Assembly (NCBI GenBank): GCA_900756945.1
Contig: CAAELZ010000022.1
Span: 1-44,642, forward strand
DNA from: an uncultured Collinsella sp.
Lineage (GTDB): Bacteria; Actinomycetota; Coriobacteriia; Coriobacteriales; Coriobacteriaceae
Reading direction: 5' to 3'
DNA: 44,642 nucleotides
Below the pieces are notes generated by a model. That model was not told the DNA's origin, made no database searches, and saw nothing but the letters and a program-made list of their open reading frames with translations. Shown here one piece after another: positions 39,657 through 44,642 of the stretch; position 1 is the stretch's first letter, and each line of letters starts with the position of its first letter. A program made the translations under genes and the position numbers.

Positions 39657-41687
39657 GTGGCAAACGAAAACGATTACGATGGCGGCGAGATTAAGATTCT
39701 CGAAGGTCTCGAGGCCGTTCGTAAGCGCCCGGGCATGTATATCGGCTCGACGAGCGCCAGCGGTCTGCATCACCTGGTGTGGGAGATCGTTGACAACTCC
39801 GTCGACGAGGCCATGGCCGGTTTCTGCACCGAGATCCAGGTGACGGTCCACGCCGACAACTCCATCACGGTCGTCGACAACGGGCGCGGCATCCCCGTCG
39901 ACGAGCACCCTGTTAAAAAGATCCCGACGCTCGAGGTCGTCATGACGATCTTGCACGCCGGCGGTAAGTTCGATAACTCGGCCTATAAGGTCTCGGGCGG
40001 CCTGCACGGCGTGGGCATCTCCGTCGTCAACGCACTGTCCAAGCGCGTGGTCGTTCAGGTTCGTCGCGATGGCAACACCTACGAGATGGAGTTCTCGCGC
40101 GGCAAGACCGTCAAGAAGATGGAGGTCGTGGGCACCTCGGATTCGACGGGTACCACCGTCACCTTCTGGCCCGACGACGAGATCTTCGAGACCTGCATCT
40201 ACGATTTCGATACGCTGTACAACCGTCTGCAGGAGACGGCGTTCCTCAATAAGAACCTCAAAATCGTGCTGACCGACGAGCGTGAGGCGACTCCCCACGT
40301 GGAGGAGTTTTGCTACGAGGGCGGCATCGTCGACTTCGTCAAGTTCCTCAACGAGGGCAAGGACGTCCCTGAGGCCTTTAAGGAGCCCATCTACATCGAG
40401 GGCAAATCGGACCCGGATGCGCCCGTGGCCAAGATGGGCGAGGTCGAGGTTTCCCTGCAGTGGAATAGCGGCTACGGCGAGAACGTCATGTCGTTCGCCA
40501 ACGACATCTACACTCCCGAGGGCGGCATGCACCTTGAGGGCTTCCGCACCGCGCTCACTCGCGTGATCAACGACTACGCGCGCAAGCAGAACCTGCTCAA
40601 GGAAAAAGACGCCAATCTGACCGGCGACGATGTACGCGAGGGCCTTTCGGCCGTTATCTCGGTCAAGCTGCCCGATCCGCAGTTTGAGGGCCAGACCAAG
40701 GCCAAGCTCGGCAGCTCCTATATGCGCGCGCTGACGCTCAAGATCGTGACCGACGGCCTTGCCGATTACTTGGAGGAGCATCCCAAGCCCGCTCGTGAGA
40801 TCGTCAAGAAGGCCCAGCAGGCCTGCAAGGCACGCAATGCCGCCCGTAAGGCGCGCGAGGCGACCCGCCGCAAGAGCCTGCTCGAGACGGCGTCGCTGCC
40901 CGGCAAGCTCGCCGACTGCTCGGTGCGCGACGCCGAGTTGACCGAGCTCTTCATCGTAGAGGGCGACTCGGCAGGCGGCTCGGCCAAGGATGGCCGTCGC
41001 CGAGACATCCAGGCGATTCTGCCCCTGCGCGGCAAGATTCTGAACGTCGAACGCGTTGGTGACCATCGTGCATTCTCGAGTGACACCATCCAGTCGCTGA
41101 TTACCGCGATCGGCTGCGGCGTCACGACGAGTGCCGGCGACGGCGGCGACTTCGATATTACCAAGGCGCGCTACCACAAGATCATCATCATGACCGATGC
41201 AGATGTCGACGGTGCGCATATCCGCATCCTGCTGCTGACGTTCTTCTACAAGTACATGCGTCCGCTGATCGATGCCGGCTACGTCTATGTTGCCTGCCCG
41301 CCCATCTTTGGCATTAAGGTGCGCAACAAGATCCACTACGTGTATCCCAACGGCCGTCAGCCCGAAGACGAGATCCTGCGCGACACCATCCAGAGCCTGG
41401 GTCTGAACCCCGACGACAACGACGAGGACGGCAAGGCCAAGGACGGCAAGATCACCAAAAAGCGCAAGGGCTATACCGTTCAGCGCTACAAGGGCCTGGG
41501 CGAGATGGACCCCAAGCAGCTCGCCTCGACGACGATGGACCCCAAGACCCGCATCCTGCAGCGTGTGTCGATCGAGGACGCCGTGGTGGCAGACCGCGCC
41601 GTGCGCGAGCTGATGGGTTCCGAGGTTGGCTATCGCCGCGAATATATCGAAAAACACGCGCATGACGCTCGTTTCCTGGACGCATAG
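39657..41687 (+). CDS. gyrB: DNA gyrase subunit B
   Basis: A 676-residue ATPase subunit of gyrase. EGLEAVRKRPGMYIGS, the GHKL ATPase motifs VVDNGRGIPVDEHP and GGLHGVGISVVN, the TOPRIM motifs EGDSAGGSAKDG and MTDADVDGAHIR, and the end motif RYKGLGEMDPKQL are intact. A charged insert (DDNDEDGKAKDGK) precedes the last motif. I chose the GTG at 39657 (MANENDYDGG) because AAGGAGG lies five bases upstream. The frame is open further upstream without a better site. Confidence 0.97.
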   Translation: MANENDYDGGEIKILEGLEAVRKRPGMYIGSTSASGLHHLVWEIVDNSVDEAMAGFCTEIQVTVHADNSITVVDNGRGIPVDEHPVKKIPTLEVVMTILHAGGKFDNSAYKVSGGLHGVGISVVNALSKRVVVQVRRDGNTYEMEFSRGKTVKKMEVVGTSDSTGTTVTFWPDDEIFETCIYDFDTLYNRLQETAFLNKNLKIVLTDEREATPHVEEFCYEGGIVDFVKFLNEGKDVPEAFKEPIYIEGKSDPDAPVAKMGEVEVSLQWNSGYGENVMSFANDIYTPEGGMHLEGFRTALTRVINDYARKQNLLKEKDANLTGDDVREGLSAVISVKLPDPQFEGQTKAKLGSSYMRALTLKIVTDGLADYLEEHPKPAREIVKKAQQACKARNAARKAREATRRKSLLETASLPGKLADCSVRDAELTELFIVEGDSAGGSAKDGRRRDIQAILPLRGKILNVERVGDHRAFSSDTIQSLITAIGCGVTTSAGDGGDFDITKARYHKIIIMTDADVDGAHIRILLLTFFYKYMRPLIDAGYVYVACPPIFGIKVRNKIHYVYPNGRQPEDEILRDTIQSLGLNPDDNDEDGKAKDGKITKKRKGYTVQRYKGLGEMDPKQLASTTMDPKTRILQRVSIEDAVVADRAVRELMGSEVGYRREYIEKHAHDARFLDA

Positions 41688-41698
41688 AAGGAGGTAAC

Positions 41699-44440
41699 GT
41701 GGCAGACGATATCAACAATAACGAGGGTATGGGCGAGGCCGGCGATGCCGGCATGCCCGACGATCTGAAGCGCCTGCTTGCCCGTGCTGAGCAGGGCGAG
41801 GACGGCGACCCGGACGCCTATAACCCCGATGCCGATGATGACGAGGAAGAGGACGACGACGGTGAGCTCGAGGAGAGCTTTGGCGAAGTCGATCGTGGCG
41901 CCTCGGCCGGCGAGGATATAAACGGCGGCCAGCTCCAGATTTCGGAGTTTGGCCGCGAGATGAAGCAGTCATTTATCGAGTATTCGATGTCGGTCATCAC
42001 GGCGCGCGCCCTGCCGGACGTGCGCGACGGCTTAAAGCCGGTGCACCGCCGCATCCTGTACGCGATGAACGAGAGCGGCATCTACCCCAACCGCCCACAC
42101 AAGAAGTCGGCCTGGACGGTCGGCGAAGTTATCGGTAAGTACCACCCGCATGGCGACTACGCGGTCTATGAGGCCATGGTTCGCCTGGCGCAGTGGTTCT
42201 CCATGCGCACGCCGCTCATCGACGGTCACGGCAACTTCGGCAACATCGACGGCGACGGCGCGGCAGCCATGCGTTACACCGAGAGCCGCCTGGCCAAGCC
42301 CGCCATGGAACTGCTGCGTGACCTGCAGAAGGATACCGTCGACTGGCAGCCCAACTACGACGAATCGCTCGCCGAGCCCGTGGCACTGCCTGCGCGCTTC
42401 CCCAACCTGCTGGTCAACGGTAGCCAGGGCATCGCCGTCGGCATGGCCACCAACATCGCCCCGCACAACCTCACCGAGGCGATCGAGGCCACCTGCTACC
42501 TGATCGACAACCCCGACGCCACCGTCGACGAGCTCATGCAGATCATGCCCGGTCCGGACTTCCCCACCGGCGCCATCATCATGGGCAGCGCCGGCATTAA
42601 GCAGAGCTACGAGACCGGCCGCGGCTCCATTACCGTGCGCGCCAAGGCTCACGTGGAGTCCACCAAGACCGGCCGCAGCCGCCTGGTCTTTACCGAGATT
42701 CCCTACATGGTCAACAAGGGCACCCTGCAGGAGAAGATCGCCCAGCTCGTCAACGACAAGCGCATCGAGGGCATCTCGGACATGCGCGATGAGTCCAACC
42801 AGAAGGGCATTCGTCTGGTCATCGAGCTCAAGAAGGGCGTCATTCCGCAGGTCGTGCTCAACAACCTGTATAAGTACACCTCGCTGCAGACGACCTTCGG
42901 CGCCAACAACCTGGCGCTTGTCAACGGCGTTCCCAAATGCCTGAGCCTGCGCGAGATGCTGCAACACTACATCGACCACCAGGTCGACGTCGTCACTCGC
43001 CGCACCCGCTTCGACCTTAAGAAGGCTCAGGCCCGCGCGCATATCCTCGAGGGTTACCTGATGGCCCTTGACCATATCGACGAGGTCATCAGCATCATCC
43101 GTTCCTCGCAGACCGATTCCGAGGCCAGCAGCCGCCTGATCGAGCGCTTTGGCTTTACACCCGAGCAGACCACGGCCATCCTCGAGATGAAGCTGCGCCG
43201 CCTGACCGGCCTGGAGCGCGACAAGATCCAGGAAGAGCTGGACGGCCTGCGCCGCGCCATCGCCTACTACGAGGACCTGCTGGCGCACGAGGAGAAGATC
43301 CTGGGCGTCATTAAGGAAGAGATGCGCGAGATCTCCAAGAAGTTTGGCGATAAGCGCCGCACCGAGATCAGCCAGGTCGAGAAGGACCTGGACGTCGAGG
43401 ACCTCATTGCCGACGAGGACATGGTCGTGACCATCACCCACACCGGCTATGTCAAGCGCATCCCGGTGGCCGCCTACCGCGCCCAGAAACGCGGCGGCAA
43501 GGGCGTGTCGGGCGTCAACCTCAAAGAGGACGATGTCATCGACGAGATGTTCATCGCGTCCACGCACGAGTACGTGCTGTTCTTCTCGAGCAAGGGCAAG
43601 GTCTATCGCCTGAAGGTGCACGAGCTGCCGGTGGGTACGCGCCAGGCGCGCGGTACCGCGATCGTCAACCTGCTGCCCTTCGAGGAGGGCGAGAAGATCG
43701 CGAGCGTCATCAGCTGCCGCGAGTTCCCTGCTGACGAGTACCTGATGTTTGCCACCAAGAGCGGCATGGTCAAGAAGACCGTGATGAGCGCATATGACCG
43801 CAGCCGTCGCGACGGCCTGATCGCTATCAACCTGCGTGACGACGACGCGCTGCTGAACGTGCGCCGCGTGCGCGAGGGCGACAAGATTATCCTGGCCACC
43901 ACCGCGGGCAAGGCGATCATGTTCTCCGAGGAGCAGGTGCGCGCCACCGGCCGCGATACCAGCGGCGTTCGCGGTATCGGTATGAAGGACGGCGTGAGCG
44001 TTCTGGGCATGGAAGTCACTAACGGCAACGGCGATCTGTTCGTCATCACCGAGCGCGGCTACGGCAAGCGCACGCCGGTTGCGGACTACCCGGAGCAGAA
44101 TCGCGGCGGCCAGGGTGTCTACACCATCCAAATGACCGAGCGTAAGGGTAACCTCGCGGCCATGAAGACGGTGGGCCCGCAGCACGAGCTGTTCATCGTG
44201 ACGGAGGGCGCGACGGTCATTCGCGTCAAGACCGACGAGATCAGCCAGACCGGCCGCGCCACCCAGGGCGTCAAGATGATGACCGTCGACGACAACGACC
44301 GCATCTGCGCCGTAGCCCGCATGACGGCAGCCAAGGAAAAACCCGAAGGCGAAGGCGCCGAGGCCGCAGCCGACACCGAAGAGGCCCCAGTCGACCTAGG
44401 CGACGGCAACGACATGCCAGAGGATCTCCTAGACGAGTAA
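41699..44440 (+). CDS. gyrA: DNA gyrase subunit A
   Basis: A 913-residue breakage-reunion subunit. The core starts near residue 79 (QLQISEFGREMKQSFIEYSM). The catalytic Tyr193 lies in MRYTES, and the C-terminal domain has the GyrA box QKRGGKGVSG with six beta-pinwheel blades. Two oddities: ~78 extra acidic residues at the N terminus (DADDDEEEDDDGELEE), and the quinolone loop reads HPHGDYAVYE, with Tyr154 where E. coli has Ser83 and Glu158 at the Asp87 position. GTG start with AGGAGG, 11 bases after gyrB. Confidence 0.97.
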   Translation: MADDINNNEGMGEAGDAGMPDDLKRLLARAEQGEDGDPDAYNPDADDDEEEDDDGELEESFGEVDRGASAGEDINGGQLQISEFGREMKQSFIEYSMSVITARALPDVRDGLKPVHRRILYAMNESGIYPNRPHKKSAWTVGEVIGKYHPHGDYAVYEAMVRLAQWFSMRTPLIDGHGNFGNIDGDGAAAMRYTESRLAKPAMELLRDLQKDTVDWQPNYDESLAEPVALPARFPNLLVNGSQGIAVGMATNIAPHNLTEAIEATCYLIDNPDATVDELMQIMPGPDFPTGAIIMGSAGIKQSYETGRGSITVRAKAHVESTKTGRSRLVFTEIPYMVNKGTLQEKIAQLVNDKRIEGISDMRDESNQKGIRLVIELKKGVIPQVVLNNLYKYTSLQTTFGANNLALVNGVPKCLSLREMLQHYIDHQVDVVTRRTRFDLKKAQARAHILEGYLMALDHIDEVISIIRSSQTDSEASSRLIERFGFTPEQTTAILEMKLRRLTGLERDKIQEELDGLRRAIAYYEDLLAHEEKILGVIKEEMREISKKFGDKRRTEISQVEKDLDVEDLIADEDMVVTITHTGYVKRIPVAAYRAQKRGGKGVSGVNLKEDDVIDEMFIASTHEYVLFFSSKGKVYRLKVHELPVGTRQARGTAIVNLLPFEEGEKIASVISCREFPADEYLMFATKSGMVKKTVMSAYDRSRRDGLIAINLRDDDALLNVRRVREGDKIILATTAGKAIMFSEEQVRATGRDTSGVRGIGMKDGVSVLGMEVTNGNGDLFVITERGYGKRTPVADYPEQNRGGQGVYTIQMTERKGNLAAMKTVGPQHELFIVTEGATVIRVKTDEISQTGRATQGVKMMTVDDNDRICAVARMTAAKEKPEGEGAEAAADTEEAPVDLGDGNDMPEDLLDE

Positions 44441-44480
44441 GAGGCCCTAGCTGGTAGAAAATATCAGCCCCCATATATCG

Positions 44481-44514
44481 GCGGTCGGCGCCCCTGCGCG
44501 CCGACCGCTTTTTT
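44481..44514 (+). terminator. Terminator of gyrBA
   Basis: GCGGTCGGCGC and GCGCCGACCGC form a long GC stem followed by TTTTTT, 40 bases after the gyrA stop. Confidence 0.93.
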
Positions 44515-44556
44515 GACAAGCTTGGAGCCCCGTGTCAGACGGCTGGGCGAGATGGG

Positions 44557-44642
44557 TTAGGTTTGTCGCGAGTTCCGCACGCAAAGAAGGCCACTTAATG
44601 TGGCCTTCGTCTTGCGCAGGACTGCCCGAGCAGCAAACCTAA
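44557..44642. repeat. Nested inverted repeat at the window end
   Basis: The outer arms TTAGGTTTG (44557-44565) and CAAACCTAA (44634-44642) enclose an inner perfect hairpin GAAGGCCAC / GTGGCCTTC (44586-44594, 44600-44608) and imperfectly pairing flanks (GCACGCAAAGA against TCTTGCGC). The right arm ends at the window edge and may continue. Confidence 0.55.

Noticed and set aside
39606..41663. 685-codon open frame on the minus strand
   Set aside because: It is antisense to gyrB and runs through its terminator. No domain is recognised.
42032..44185. 717-codon open frame on the minus strand
   Set aside because: It is antisense to gyrA. The amino-acid composition is typical of a shadow frame and gyrA is certain.

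Overview
The window is the chromosomal replication-origin region of a high-GC actinobacterium of the class Coriobacteriia, most like Collinsella. This placement is an inference from gene content and style: a short Gram-positive YidC, DciA in place of DnaB-loader genes, a thioester/Cna-B sortase-type adhesin, tandem WYL regulators and frequent GTG starts. I could not run a database search.

Layout. 1-1760: an AT-rich patch with one TraX-like membrane protein, bounded by two copies of a T-arm palindrome plus terminator and ending at tRNA-Lys(UUU). 1786-12890: mostly minus-strand housekeeping and signalling genes: an M29 aminopeptidase, purC with a translationally linked membrane protein, a response regulator/histidine kinase pair, a TSCPD protein coupled to a Tat lipoprotein, a membrane-anchored solute-binding protein coupled to a diguanylate cyclase, and purB. 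12990-13563: tRNA-Gly(CCC) followed downstream by repeated fragments of its own 3' end, including a perfect 57-bp direct repeat. 13818-17249: a 1143-residue cell-wall adhesin with a thioester domain, about six Cna-B domains and LPATG. 17316-20753: a small membrane protein and an M28-like membrane peptidase interrupted by roughly 675 disordered residues. 20952-27866: a tandem WYL regulator pair, a DnaQ-DinG helicase, ddl and rlmN.

28066-33105 is the classic left arm of oriC on the minus strand (rpmH-rnpA-yidD-yidC-jag, then rsmG-parA-parB and a small membrane protein). Three perfect parS sites lie between rsmG and parA, exactly 39 bp apart. 33451-44440 is the right arm on the plus strand (dnaA-dnaN-recF-dciA, then gyrB-gyrA). 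DnaA-box-like 9-mers lie before the gene preceding dnaA and again between dnaA and dnaN, where an AT-rich unwinding-like tract also sits.

The most interesting gene is the one directly upstream of dnaA (33451-34803, 15 bases from the dnaA start). It combines a GHKL-type ATPase fold without a kinase histidine box, a long Gln/Tyr/Pro/Met-rich prion-like segment, and a C-terminal winged-helix domain. Its position suggests a lineage-specific regulator of dnaA or of origin firing, which is inference. Other unusual items are the split M28 protein, the tRNA-derived repeats, a GyrA with tyrosine at the quinolone-determining Ser83 position and an acidic N-terminal extension, and the binding-protein/diguanylate-cyclase pair.
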